Below, piece after piece: positions 22,898 through 33,534 of a stretch of DNA of 64,000 nt (its first letter is position 1; every line of letters begins with the position of its first letter). Below the pieces are notes generated by a model, which worked only from the letters and a program-made list of their open reading frames with translations, had not been told where the DNA came from and did not search any database. Origin of the DNA: Pezicula radicicola (Eukaryota > Ascomycota > Leotiomycetes > Helotiales > Dermateaceae); contig PDUO01000002.1 in NCBI GenBank assembly GCA_003008705.1, forward strand, positions 948,898-1,012,897. Direction: 5' to 3'. Made by a program: the position numbers and the translations under genes.

Positions 22898-23349
22898 AGC
22901 TATATGCAAAGTACGGAAGCAGTAGAATTGTCAAAGATTTTATGAATGAACTCAATTCGACCAATGACAGATTGCATCTAAGAAGTATATACTTACCCAA
23001 TCAGCAAACTGGCAGGGGTGGATGTAGAACAGCACCCGGGGCACTAATGATAACGCTGATATTACAATCCACTTTTAAATTCGCATACAGTACCTCGGAT
23101 CGACGCCTAAGATGGTAAGAGAGTGATTCCTCGCTAATTTTTAGCATCATTCAATACTTTAGTATCTCGGATCAAGGCCGAAGGTAGTAAGGGAATGGTT
23201 CCTTGCTAAACCCTATCCTTTGCTGTTAGTATAAAGCTGGCAGGTGCTGATTTTTGTTGATAAATGATTTCTTAATTACGACGTACATCACTTCCTGAGC
23301 CAAAAGATCTGCCTTATCACCATCGCCTAGTCGCTGTCAGCTTGTCACA
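22898..23349. promoter_or_regulatory. APC4 3' end and DAAO-like promoter with a direct repeat
   Basis: 452 bp. Contains two imperfect copies of a segment of about 50 bp at 23089-23139 and 23161-23211, both with CTCGGATC and CCT(T/C)GCTAA. The second copy holds CGG-N7-CCG, a spacing used by Zn2Cys6 regulators. It lies 140-260 bp upstream of the next start codon. Confidence 0.55.
23089..23211 (+). repeat. Imperfect direct repeat (72-bp period) in the DAAO-like promoter
   Basis: Copy 1 starts AGTACCTCGGATCGACGCC at 23089 and copy 2 starts AGTATCTCGGATCAAGGCCG at 23161; both end in a TTCCT(C/T)GCTAA stretch. Many of the differences are transitions. Confidence 0.7.
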
Positions 23350-24521
23350 ATGCCGAAAGTCACGATTCTAGGCGCGGGGTAGTGTAACCTTTCCTTGGAC
23401 ATGTCTAGAGTTACAGTTTACCGGCTAACTCTCATATATTACTTAGAATCACCGGTATGACCATCGCAAGTCAGCTTCCCTCCTGGTACGACATCACGAT
23501 AGTTGCGAAAGACCTACCAGGCGACGCTCTTAACAAGGAATGGGCTAGTCCATGGGCAGCCGCACTCTGGGTAGGTGTACACGAGTCTACCCTAAGAGAG
23601 CAACAAATGCAATTAGACGCATTTTTCCGTCTTTGGCGGCTTGCCGAGACAAATCCCGAATCCAGTCTTCGTCAAACCGAGATGACAGAGATAATGGGAA
23701 CAGGATCCAAATCCCAAGTCTGGTATCAAGACAAAGTACCTGATTTTCGATTTTTGGATGAGCATGAATTGCCTGAAGGTTCCTTGTACGGCATGAAATA
23801 TAAAACTGTTGTTTTTACCCCGACGACTTTCCTTCCTTGGATGCGTACACAGCTTGAGGCTAGAGGTGTACACTTTAAGCGAGCTCATATTCAAAAGCTC
23901 GCTGATCTTAAAGGATTAGGTCATGATGTCCTCGTGAATGCTGCAGGCATCGGACCAAAATATTTAAAGGATGTCAGCGATGAGAATCTTCAACATGTTC
24001 GACTACAGTCTCTTATTTTGAGATCTGACTATGATAAGTCATTCATCCGGAGAGGCCTGGGATATTATTCAACTGCCTTTTCTCGCTTAGATGGTACCGT
24101 TTACGTCGGTAGTGTTATTGAATATGGAAATGATGATCTCAATACTTACAATAAGCAGCGGGATCTGGTAAGTTTGTTCTGTTCCTATCTATACGCAATA
24201 CAGTACACTACAATGCAAGATATAGCTACTAAAATATGTATATAGCTCATCCAGCGAGCACACGAAAACAACCCAGATATTTTCCCTTCGCCCGACCCAA
24301 AGGATTACAATATTATTAATGACCATGTCGGACGGTATCCAATGCGTAAGAGAGACAAGGGCGGAGTCAGGGTTGAGAAGGAGATTATTGGGGAGCAGAA
24401 GGTTATTCATGCTTATGGTCAACATGCTGGTGGTTATGTTTTTAGCTTTGGACTTGCTCGCGTTGTTGCTAATTTGGTTGATGAGTTTTTGTTTGAAAGC
24501 CCTGTGTCTTCATGCCTGTAA
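23350..24521 (+). CDS. D-amino-acid oxidase-like flavoprotein
   Basis: FAD oxidase of the DAAO/DASPO family, expected to oxidise D-amino acids to 2-oxo acids with H2O2 release. Three exons (23350-23378, 23447-24167, 24246-24521) give 341 aa, a normal length. The dinucleotide fold reads 'VTILGAGITGMTIA' across intron 1, followed by 'ASPWAAALWVGV' (usual SPWAGA), 'YKTVVFTPTTFLPWM' and 'VLVNAAGIG'. The C-terminal FAD motif is 'HAYGQHAGGYVFSFGLA'. Where the family has GLRP, with the substrate-binding Arg, this protein has 'VGRYPMRK', so the carboxylate-binding Arg may be displaced or replaced by Tyr. The C-terminus is SCL, only weakly like a peroxisomal signal. It is the first gene of the accessory block and reads intact. 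Confidence 0.82.
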
Positions 24522-25049
24522 ATACTGCAAGAACAGAATTACAACCAATATCATAAAAGAATCTATAGTCACTCACTTAGGTAGGTACTTGCATATGGTG
24601 GTATCATTTATTTAAATCCAGTAACCCATTTGATTTGAGTAACTAACTTATTTGGGTAACTTGCATGATTTTGGTATTTGATTTAAAGCTTGTGACAATA
24701 TATCGAATTATGTTTCAAACTCCGCTGCACTAGCTAATAGACTCTCCCAGCGTAGTGTCTAAATTTCAAAATCTCAGTTTAAATTGTCTGAGATAGAAGG
24801 TCCTTGGTAATATGCCTGTCTTTAAGCCTATAAAAGAATATTATATACTTACCTTAGAACACAGTCTTATCATTTTGGTATTTCCTACCACTTCGCATTT
24901 TGAGGTTCACAAGTTTTGCTTGGTCAATTTTTGCCAGGATTGTTTGGTATAATAACTAAGAAGGAAAAAGATTTCAATTTCTGATTTTGATGGCCATTCT
25001 GCTTACCACAAGGCAGGCTTCAAAGTCACAGAACACGATAACTAAGTAT
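24522..25049. other. Convergent AT-rich spacer with a dispersed repeat
   Basis: 528 bp. Bases 24621-24664 carry the TTTGATTTGAGTAACT repeat found elsewhere in the window. No coding signal is seen. Confidence 0.45.
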
Positions 25050-26737
25050 CTACAATCTCGACAGTTCATGTCCTTTCCACCCTGCCTCTTCAGCGATCAA
25101 TTCCGCTGCGCGCTCACCAATACCCAGTACAGTTAACATAGGATTGATAGTGGTTACCACTGGAAATATTCCAGCATCCGCAATTCGTAGGTTCTTGAAC
25201 CCACGGATTTTGAGGCTAGGATCCACAACTGCAAGAGGATCATTCTTGACATCTCCCATTTTGGTTGTTCCGCAAGGATGATAGACAGTATGGGCGACAC
25301 TGCGAGCATATTTCGACAACGCTTCATCTGAGGTGATATGGGGCCCAGGTGCAATCTCTCGCTTGATCCATTCGCTGAAAGGTGCTTGTTGTGCAATCTT
25401 TCTCGCTGCCTTGATACCATATACAACGGTCGCCTCATCATAGCCCTCGGGATCGGTAAAGTACCGAAAGTCTAAGGCTGGCTTGGCTGCTCCATCTTTT
25501 GAAGTCAAGTATATACGGCCGCGAGAACGTGATCGGGGCACATTCGGTGTCATAGCAAATGCGTTCTTGGGTACGTCATATCCCAAGCGCTCTGTGTTGA
25601 CGCAAAAGGGAACCGTGAAAATATGCATCATCAGATCTGCTACCCGACCATCATCGCCAGCAGCATTTTCAGGTTCTCGTCGTAGGAAAACGACAGCGTC
25701 AGATTCTGTGACTACCTTGTTTGGTGGAACTGCCTTGTTTAGCTCGAACAAGACCATTGTCTCCGGATGGTCCTGGAGGTTTTCACCTACTCCAGGCACA
25801 TCTTTCACTACCTCGATAGAGAGGCCCTCCAGTTGTTTGCGAGGTCCGATTCCAGAAAGAAGCAAAAGCCTTGGTGTATCTACCGTCCCAGCACAAATAA
25901 CAACTTCTTTTTTAGCGCGTAGCGTGAGTTTCCTTCCAGACTTCAAAGTGATATTGACACCCAGAACCACATCTCCGTTGGCATTTATGCGCGAAACCCA
26001 TGCATCAGTAAGCACTGTCAGATTAGGCCGCTTCCATCGACCCTCAAAGATAGGGTGAATATAGGCGACACTCGCGCTGGAACGATAAATAGTCTCTGGA
26101 TCATAGGAAAAGCTCAAGAAGCCTGCTCCCTCATTCAATTTCTTGTTGGTGAGAATCTCTTCATTGAAATCAGGGATGATTGGAATATCATGTGCAGTTG
26201 AGCAGGCCTTCAACCAGTCCTTAACTATCGGGTTCTGGTGTCGAGGATGGCAAAGATGAATTCGAGTTCGTAAGTTATCAATTACGCGCTGGAACATATC
26301 GAAGGACCATCCTTCGGCGCCAAGCTCCTCCCATCTACGGCAGTCATACTCGAGGGGTTGGAAAGACAGACCACCATTGTGACTAGAACATCCACCAAGA
26401 ACCTTTGCTCGTGAGTGAAGGATATTACTGTTTCCTAGAAGGCCAAATTCTCAGTAACAACATACAATCAACGCAGGTTGTGAGACCTACCCCTTGGCTG
26501 CTCAACAGTGGAATACTCATAGTCAAATTCGCCTCCCAGAAGGTCGAGAGCATGTGTGAGATCAAGAATCCGGTCATCGCCTAGGTCCGAAGGTCCCGCC
26601 TCAATTAGTAGGATGCGTTTCTCGGGCAGATATTCTGCTAAGCGACTAGCGACCACACACCCAGCGGTGCCTCCTCCGACGATCAGGTAGTCATAGCTAT
26701 CGACGTCTTGTAAGGGAATGTCAGTGATGGCTGCCAT
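25050..26737 (-). CDS. GMC-family FAD oxidoreductase (choline-dehydrogenase-like)
   Basis: Glucose-methanol-choline oxidoreductase acting on an unknown alcohol or polyol. Two exons (26491-26737, 25050-26434) with a 56-nt intron give 543 aa, the family norm. FAD fold 'DYLIVGGGTAGCVVASRLAE' sits near residues 16-35; the first GMC signature region is 'RAKVLGGCSSHNGGLSF'; the second signature is 'GTVDTPRLLLLSGIGP'. The catalytic His lies in 'VYHPCGTTKMG' and the C-terminal 'TTINPMLTVLGIGERAAELI' provides the second active-site position. There is no signal peptide, so it is probably intracellular. It is divergent from the cupin gene, with which it shares a 650-bp promoter. No inactivating lesion is seen. 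The substrate cannot be told from sequence. Confidence 0.9.
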
Positions 26738-27388
26738 TGTGATAAATATGTTGAATAGCAGTGGTGGAATAGATCACAGTGTGAGAGAAGAAGAATAGTT
26801 ATAGCTAGGCAGTAGTAGGATCAAAGGTTAACTTATAGACGATGCGAAGACTCTCGGACAAGGAGGCGAACAGAAGGGATCTCCACCATGAATTCGGTGC
26901 TCCTTCATGACAGTGAGAACTCCTCTCGGTCCTCTATAGACTACAGTGAGTAGATACAGTAAGTCCACCTTCAAAGTTCAGCGCGCTTGCAGCGGGGTGG
27001 GGACGATCAAATGGTAGAGAGCCATGCTAATCTCGGCTATAGTATATTTATGGCAGGTAGTTCAATGATTCGTGTTGTAAGGAGTACCCTATTCGTACCT
27101 GAGATTGAGGCAAGGTAAGGTACATACAACATACATGGTACCCGATCTCTTGCCTAATTAGTCGACGATGCGAAGGCTCCCGCTGTCATGTGATGTTCCA
27201 CCTAAGTACCTTATCCATCGTATCTGGACTTACCTAGGTAGTAAGCTTTGATGTCATTACGAAGGTACCGTCAATAATGTATCTCCCTATCATAACTAAC
27301 TCAACCTTCCCGACGTGTCTATAGTCTTACCATTACCTCTGCACACATTCTTGATCTACCATAACCGATCGTGTCGCGAGCAGCAGCC
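26738..27388. promoter_or_regulatory. Divergent promoter GMC oxidoreductase / cupin with repeated motif
   Basis: 651 bp shared upstream region. GACGATGCGAAGACTC (26838-26853) recurs as GACGATGCGAAGGCTC (27164-27179), a 15/16 match in the same orientation, about 110 bp from the GMC start and about 210 bp from the cupin start respectively. It is also rich in short GGTAC(C/T)TACC-like segments around 27100-27270. Confidence 0.5.
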
Positions 27389-28337
27389 ATGGCAACAAAG
27401 CAATCTGATGCCATTACTCTACCAGAAATGTACGTCCTTCCGCCAACGAAGCATGTTCCAAACAGTCCTATGCCAATTTTGCTTTATAGGGATGTGTTGC
27501 CGAGGCCACATACAGCCGAGTCAGCAACAACTTTCCTTGAGGCCACTGGCTGGGAAAGGAAGGTATGTTTCGCAATGAGTGTGGTTACTATTTATGATTT
27601 GTTAGTTCCGCAAGACCAGTTGGTTTTCTGACAATGGCCTATAGGGACCCGTATGGGGAGTCGTATACAGGCGACACTTCCATCCTAACGTTCACGAATG
27701 TTACGGTAAGAGAGAGAGTCTTCGGGATTCACACTTTGCCTAGACTCGCGAACCTATAAGACTTGAATTTGAACTTCGCTCTGGGCCTTTTTGCCTTGGC
27801 CCATCAAGGCGTATTAGCTGATCAGCAATTCAGGTATCATCAGCGGTTCCTCCACATTACTCCTCGGTCTTGGCAAAAACGACGAGGAGCAGACCTTTGA
27901 GACTAGTCTTGGCTCAAATACTGCTGGACTGCGAATAACTGTGTCGTCTGGAGATGTGCTGATAATGCCAGCCGGCACCGGCCATTCGTCGGTTACCGAG
28001 CAGGGAGATTATAAATATATATCTCTTTTCCAACCGTAAGACTTGCTTTTTAATACAAGTGCCTATCTCAGCTCTCTTTGAAACACTTATGATATGATAT
28101 GGTGTAGCTCGTTTACTTCCACTATTCAGAACAAGAAATTGACGACATGCTTAGGGAGCCCCTCACTGGCAAAGCGAAAATGGTGCCGATTTAATTGATG
28201 CAAAGGTGCTTAGAGCTCAGATTATGTCTCTACCATTACCTGACGATCCTGTATATGGTGCCAAGGGGTTCTTACCAAATATTTGGCGCGCAGCAAAAGA
28301 AAAATTCAACCTGGAATTGGAGACATTATTAGTTTAG
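27389..28337 (+). pseudogene. YjlB-like cupin, probably frameshifted at the last splice junction
   Basis: Small cupin-fold protein resembling the YjlB group (function unknown). Exons 27389-27562, 27645-27705 and 27834-28035 join in phase and read MATKQSDAITLPEMYVLPPT, then 'VWGVVYRRHFHPNVHECYGI', 'GDVLIMPAGTGHSSV' and 'YKYISLFQP'. The cupin metal-site residues (HFHxxxHE and a later His) are present. The expected C-terminal part ('GAPHWQ' to 'VYGAKGFLPNIWRAAKEKF' and LETLLV stop) is clearly readable at 28155-28337. However, the donor at 28036 leaves phase 2 and the only fitting acceptor (28153-28154) requires phase 0, so one base is missing. Either a 1-nt deletion near the junction or an assembly error would explain it; a stable but altered tail is the alternative. 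Confidence 0.65.
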
Positions 28338-28654
28338 TCGTGCCAATATCACATAGTATGAAGCCACGTTATTTGTTAAGTTTCCCAAAATTGATCAAAG
28401 GAATAGATAATCATGAGTAAAGGAATATAAAACTGACTTCAATGACTGTCATGCCATCGCTTTGCGAGATTTACCTCAAACACCTTTTTTTCGGACCTAT
28501 TATCTATCGCATGTTACCCTGACTTCGAGAGATTTACCAGATAGAGTTGACAAACCTGAATAAGCAATCCATTAGATTTCTTGACAAACATCCATCAGCA
28601 ATTCATCTTCGTAGAATAAAACACCTCAAGAAGAAGTCCATTACATCTCACTAA
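28338..28654. other. Convergent spacer, nothing recognised
   Basis: 317 bp, AT-rich, between the 3' ends of the cupin and the FAD oxidoreductase gene. Confidence 0.4.
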
Positions 28655-30164
28655 CTACAATAGCGCCTTGACATGTCCTGACGAGTTTGCAAGATGTGCC
28701 ACTTCTGATAACAGCTTCCTCGCCCGCTCCTTCGTGATCATGTAGTTATTCGGCAGCCAGGAACTTACGTCTTTTCCTTGTATCATTTCTGCAACAGCTT
28801 TGCCACACAACCAGCTATTGACCATACCATATCCTCCATACCCCGCAGCAATCCATTCTGCTCCAGTAACATCTCCATTTTCTCGATCGAGGACTTCGTT
28901 TGGAAGCATACCTACAAGTGGAGCCCCATCAAGCGAATTACACATAATTCCAGTCCAGCTAGCCTTGACCCTCGTATCACTTGAAGCCTGCTGTTTGTTC
29001 TTCTCCTTAAAGACCACAGGGAGAACGCCACCTAGATGACTCTTCGCTGGAATTGACTCCTCGTCATCGGATGGGATACCAAGAACGTCAGAAGCGCCAT
29101 CAACCCCGGAAATATCTCCTCCTCCAATAAAAATTTCGCCAGTACGCGCGTTTTGAGTTATATAATCGAAAGTCTGTGGGAAGTAGAAACTCCACGAATT
29201 TTTTCCAAATGAGGCCGACATTTTATTCCTCAAACTCATGTTGCCACCAAAATCCTGCACAGTCATCTGACCACGTCGTGGCACCAGAATACCTCGAAGA
29301 CGTGGTAGTAGATGAGCGACATGACCTTCTGTACAGTGCACTACATGCTTTGCAAAAATGTCACCACGTGGTGTAGTAATGATGTACGGATACGGCGATG
29401 CTTGTCTTCTTATAGCAAGTGCAGGTGTATTAGCTTCTATCGAAAGCCGCTCTCCGTAATTTTTTTTCATGAAGGCGAACATGTTTGTAACCAGACGATA
29501 TGGCCAAGCGGCTCCAGCCATTCCGACCAGTGCTCCTTTGGCATGGTGAATATTGTATTTCTGCTCAGGAAGTCATTAGAAGAGAACAATAGACTGAAGC
29601 ATAACGCACCTCTGCACATTCTTGCTGATCGCAGATTCTCCAGCGGCCTTGCAAGTCAGGAAAAGCCTCTTCGAAATTCTTCAGCATAACTTGTAGTTCC
29701 ACAAGTTTTTCATCCGTAAAGACAGCGGCGATTGCACCGACTTCTCTACATTCTGTATAATCAAATGCTTCTGGTCCAAGTTCCCTTGCTTCCGAAGTGA
29801 TGCTGTCGAAGTGAGCTAGTGAGAATCGTACTATCTTAACCGCAGCATCGTGGCCAAACTTTCGCCGGTATTTATCGTAGTCTTGGACTGCCACACAATT
29901 GATACGGCCTCCATTCCGACCTGTTGCACCAGAGCAAATCTCTCGTGCATCTAGCACGGTGATAGACTCCTCGGTAGTCCCCTTGAGCAACCACCATGCA
30001 ACACTGCAGCCTGTGATTCCCGACCCTATGATTACAATGTCCCTTCGTTCAGGAAGACTTTCAGACTGGAGATTGATGAAGTCTTCACGCGGTGGCATCT
30101 GCCAATACGACTCCGTCGGCTGAGCCACTGGGAGTCCAGGGTCTTTGAATAATCGCTTTAACAT
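28655..30164 (-). CDS. DAO-family FAD-dependent oxidoreductase (amine oxidase type)
   Basis: FAD-binding oxidoreductase of the DAO family, similar in plan to gamma-glutamylputrescine or sarcosine-type oxidases. Two exons (29610-30164, 28655-29560) with a 49-nt intron (GTGCGT...GAGCAG) give 486 aa. The FAD fold is 'DIVIIGSGITGCSVAWWLL' near residue 43, followed by 'GATGRNGGRINCV', the DAO hallmark around the flavin. C-terminal elements are 'TGEIFIGGGDIS', 'ASWTGIMCNSLDGAPLVGMLP' and 'GAEWIAAGYGGYGMVNSW'. It is divergent from the aldehyde dehydrogenase. An amine oxidase followed by an aldehyde dehydrogenase would fit stepwise amine breakdown; this is an inference. No lesion is seen. Confidence 0.88.
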
Positions 30165-30912
30165 CCTAGATACTAAAAGAAGCCGAACCAGAAAAATTAT
30201 TTACTGCACTTTCTCTGTCTTCCACGGACTGCAGTCCCGTCATCTGAGTTTCCAACCAAGTACGGAGTATGGCGGGAGGAAATCACAAGAGCTTCAACTA
30301 AACAACAATCGCACTGGTTTTGGGCGCGGCGCAAATGAAGCATGAACATTGGATCTGAGTAGGTCTTGGATAAAGATGTCTGTGTCATATCTGCTCGTAA
30401 TGGTCGCTTCTCGCTTAAGCCCCTTACTAAAACCCTCGGCTAATCTACTTTTAGTTTGGGGAAACTTCCGCCCACTTTTGTCGTAATAATGCTCTGCATC
30501 ATTATACGGCGAGGCGCTATCTTCGCATTCTGTCTGCTTTGAGGCATTGGCACTGACGCCACCATCGGCTTGCAGCTTGATAGAGCAAGAACCCACTTTG
30601 ATTCGTTCCCCAAGATATTCGTGTGCATGAAACGTTGTGGGGATCATGAACCTGCATGCCTTAGATCTGATCAATATCTCATGTGTCGCATTATCAATAT
30701 ACGCTACTACGCACTCGCTTTTCAACTGCTTTGGGTAATAGTTACTCTACAAACGTTGAGTGAGTGAGAATGGCGAAAACTTTCCAGCCGTCTCGCAGCA
30801 GTAGAAACATTATTCGGTCGATAGATATTAGAATGTGGCTCTTCATTTGAAATCCTAGTTCTCGGGCAGCTCTCTCGAATATTCTTGCACCAGCTTGTGC
30901 CTATCTCGCAAA
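30165..30912. promoter_or_regulatory. Divergent promoter DAO-type oxidase / aldehyde dehydrogenase
   Basis: 748 bp. A 143-codon open frame lies on the minus strand (30294-30725), but it has no recognisable domain and such a frame is expected by chance at this base composition, so it is not called a gene. Confidence 0.4.
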
Positions 30913-32539
30913 ATGTCAGAATTATCATTTCAGCTCACTGCGCCGAATGGGGAGACATACACTCAGCCAACTGGTCTTTTTATTAATAATCTTTGGGTCC
31001 CGTCTGCGACTGGCCAGAAAATTACCTCCATAAACCCAACGTTAGTGAACGCAATGCCCGTCCTCTAATCTGCTCAAATTTAAGCTATGAAACCGATATT
31101 CTAACCTAATAGTAGAAACGAGGCCGAGATTGTGTCTGTACATGCTGCCTCGGCCGAAGATGTTGATAGAGCAGTCGAGGCAGCACGTGCTGCGTTCGAA
31201 AAGAGTTCCTGGAGTGACCAGGACCCAACGCAACGAGGTCAACTTCTTCTTAAGTTGGCAACGTTGGTGGAAGACAATGCCCAGATACTTGCCACGATTG
31301 AGACATGGGACAACGGTAAACCTTTTAAGTCAGCATTGGGTGATGTGCAGGAAGCGATCGACGTTTGCAGATACTATGCAGGTTTTGCCGATAAAATTCA
31401 TGGCCAGGTCATTGATGCTGGTGTTGAAAAATTTGCCTATACAGTTCGGGAACCTCTCGGTGTCTGTGGGCAAATCATCCCGTAAGTTTTTATACCAAGA
31501 TGACAGTTCTCAAGCTGACCCCTTCTTCTTTAGCTGGAATTATCCTCTCTCAATGGCAGCTTGGAAGATTGCTCCCGCGATCGCGTGTGGAAATACTATC
31601 GTACTTAAGCCGGCAGAGCAAACACCTTTATCAGCCCTATTCTTTGCAAATCTCATCAAGGATGCAGGATTTCCACCCGGTGTTATCAACATCATCAACG
31701 GCTATGGCCGAGAAGCCGGTGCAGCCTTAGCCAGCCATCTGGGCGTGGATAAAATTGCCTTCACTGGCAGTACATCTACAGGACGAGAGATCATGAAATT
31801 GGCCAGCATCAACTTGAAGAACATTACTTTGAAAACTGGAGGGAAAAGCCCTCTGATCATATTCGAGGATGCTGATCTCAAGAATGCCGTCAAATGGTCT
31901 CACATTGGTATCATGGCAAACATGGGTCAAATTTGCACCGCAACGTCACGAGTGTTTATTCACGAAAGCTTGTATGACGAATTCCTCCCCCAATTTACCG
32001 AGTATGTTTCGAAGGTCTCTATTGTCGGTGATCCTTTTAATCCGGCTACATACCATGGGCCTCAAGTCTCTAAAGCTCAATATGATCGCATTCTATCATA
32101 TGTAAGATCTGCCAAAGAGCAAGGAGCCACTCTTGTATATGGAGGAGGTCCAAAGCAAGCCTTGCCTAGCGGCAAAGGATTTTTCATCGAGCCAACTATC
32201 TTCACCGATGTTACTGAGTCGATGTGTGTCTATAGAGAGGAGGTCTTTGGGCCCTTAGTCGTACTTATTAAGTTCAAGACAGAGGCAGAGGCGATAAGAA
32301 TGGCTAACGACACTGAATACGGGCTTGGTGCTGCCGTTTTTACACGCGACCTCGTAAGAGCTCATCGGGTTGCTAGGAAAATCGAATCAGGCACGGTTTG
32401 GGTGAACTCGAGTCAGGATAGCCACATTAGGATTCCTTTTGGAGGCGTCAAACAGAGTGGCATCGGAAGAGAGTTGGGTGAGGCTGGGTTAGCAGCATAC
32501 TCAAACATAAAGGCTGTTCATATCAATATGAAAGAATGA
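30913..32539 (+). CDS. Aldehyde dehydrogenase with Lys at the catalytic Glu position
   Basis: NAD(P)+-dependent aldehyde dehydrogenase fold. Three exons (30913-31040, 31116-31481, 31534-32539) give 499 aa, the standard length. Landmarks: 'WNYPLSMAAWKIAPAIACGN', 'FTGSTSTGREIM' (coenzyme turn), catalytic Cys near residue 299 in 'MGQICTATSRVF', 'EEVFGPLVVL' and 'IPFGGVKQSGIGRELG'. The general-base Glu normally found in LE(L/T)GGKSP is Lys here: 'TLKTGGKSPL', codon AAA at 31832-31834, one transition from GAA. Known biochemistry of the family says loss of this Glu strongly lowers dehydrogenase activity. An acceptor choice (31113 or 31116) leaves one residue uncertain. The frame is otherwise clean. 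Confidence 0.9.
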
Positions 32540-33039
32540 TAGGTTTATGTCCAGCGGTGAAATGTACATACACTGGTCAGCATATGTCGTTCTGGCATAG
32601 CGCAGGTAGAGAGCAACCTGCTGTTCCACAAGTTGAATCAAATAAAATCTCATTACGGAGCCTAAAAGTAACATGTGTGTATGATTTACATTTACTGAAA
32701 GACTATGTTTTAACACTGCAATGTCCATCATAAGGAATGACAGTAGTGTAGCGTGTAGAGGCAAGAGCTTCACTTCCAAAAAGTTTGCAACCCTTGAATG
32801 CGACATCAGTGACAACGAATATCTTAGAGACTTGAGGTCCTAATGAATTGAAACTGCACTCAATCGTCTTTGATTCGCTAGCATATGGTACTAAGAAATC
32901 GACGGAATATATGGTACGTTCAGGTAAAGATGACAATTTTAAGCCTATATCTTCTCCCTCCCATGACTCGTGTCAAATTAGACCCTTTGCCCGTCGATGA
33001 CGATAAACATTCAGAATCCTCCGAAAACCTCCGGGCCGC
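32540..33039. other. Spacer with a possible coding remnant
   Basis: 500 bp between converging genes. A 77-codon minus-strand frame at 32703-32936 has protein-like composition (hydrophobic beta-like runs such as 'SKIFVVTDVAFKGCKLF') but no recognisable family and no start context; it could be a leftover exon or chance. Confidence 0.3.
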
Positions 33040-33534
33040 TTAACACAAGGTAATCTTCTTATCAGAAATGAATATTGCAACGTTAGCAAAATCATCGCTG
33101 AATTCGAAATCCACTGTTGTACCCTCTTTAAGGTAAACCAGCTCCCCCTTCTGCATTGTGAAAGAATCGCCACCATGGATAGCCAGCTTGATCCATCCCT
33201 CTGTGACTATGAAGAACTCATCACATGGATATGTCAGAGTCGCCTTTCCTGTCTCCTTGAAAGCGCCAGCCACAATATTTCCAGCCTCGGACCTGTAGAC
33301 TACCGACTTGCTGCCTGCATATTCGGGGAAGGGGGCCCAAGCGAAGGAATCCCAGAGACCGTGAGGAGCTGTGGTTGGAGGGTTTGTCATATCTCCGAGT
33401 TCTAGCTGTGGCTCTCTGTCGTGAGTATAGGGCTTATCTAGATGCGAGTGGGGCATGAAGAGATAGCTGACCTTGTGCTGTTGTCTGATTAACGGGATTC
33501 TTGATTCAATGTTTTTGACTGGTACTGCCTGCAT
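33040..33534 (-). CDS. Small cupin protein (DUF861/EutQ-like)
   Basis: Intronless 164-aa protein with a single cupin barrel. Motifs: 'TYPCDEFFIVTEGWIKLAI' and 'FTMQKGELVYLKEGTTVDFEF', matching the (S)-ureidoglycine aminohydrolase/EutQ-type cupin_3 pattern in which Trp or Tyr and Asp/Glu flank the barrel. The N-terminal part contains 'YLFMPHSHLDKPYTHDREPQLELGD'-type residues. Such stand-alone cupins often sit beside amine or amino-acid catabolic genes in fungi and bacteria; the reaction is not known. It is divergent from the permease across a 576-bp spacer that contains a CCGCGG palindrome. It appears intact. Confidence 0.75.
   Translation of the reverse strand: MQAVPVKNIESRIPLIRQQHKVSYLFMPHSHLDKPYTHDREPQLELGDMTNPPTTAPHGLWDSFAWAPFPEYAGSKSVVYRSEAGNIVAGAFKETGKATLTYPCDEFFIVTEGWIKLAIHGGDSFTMQKGELVYLKEGTTVDFEFSDDFANVAIFISDKKITLC

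Noticed and set aside
30294..30725. 143-codon minus-strand ORF between the DAO-type oxidase and ALDH genes
   Set aside because: No recognisable domain; frames of this size are expected by chance at this length and base composition, and it would fill a divergent promoter.
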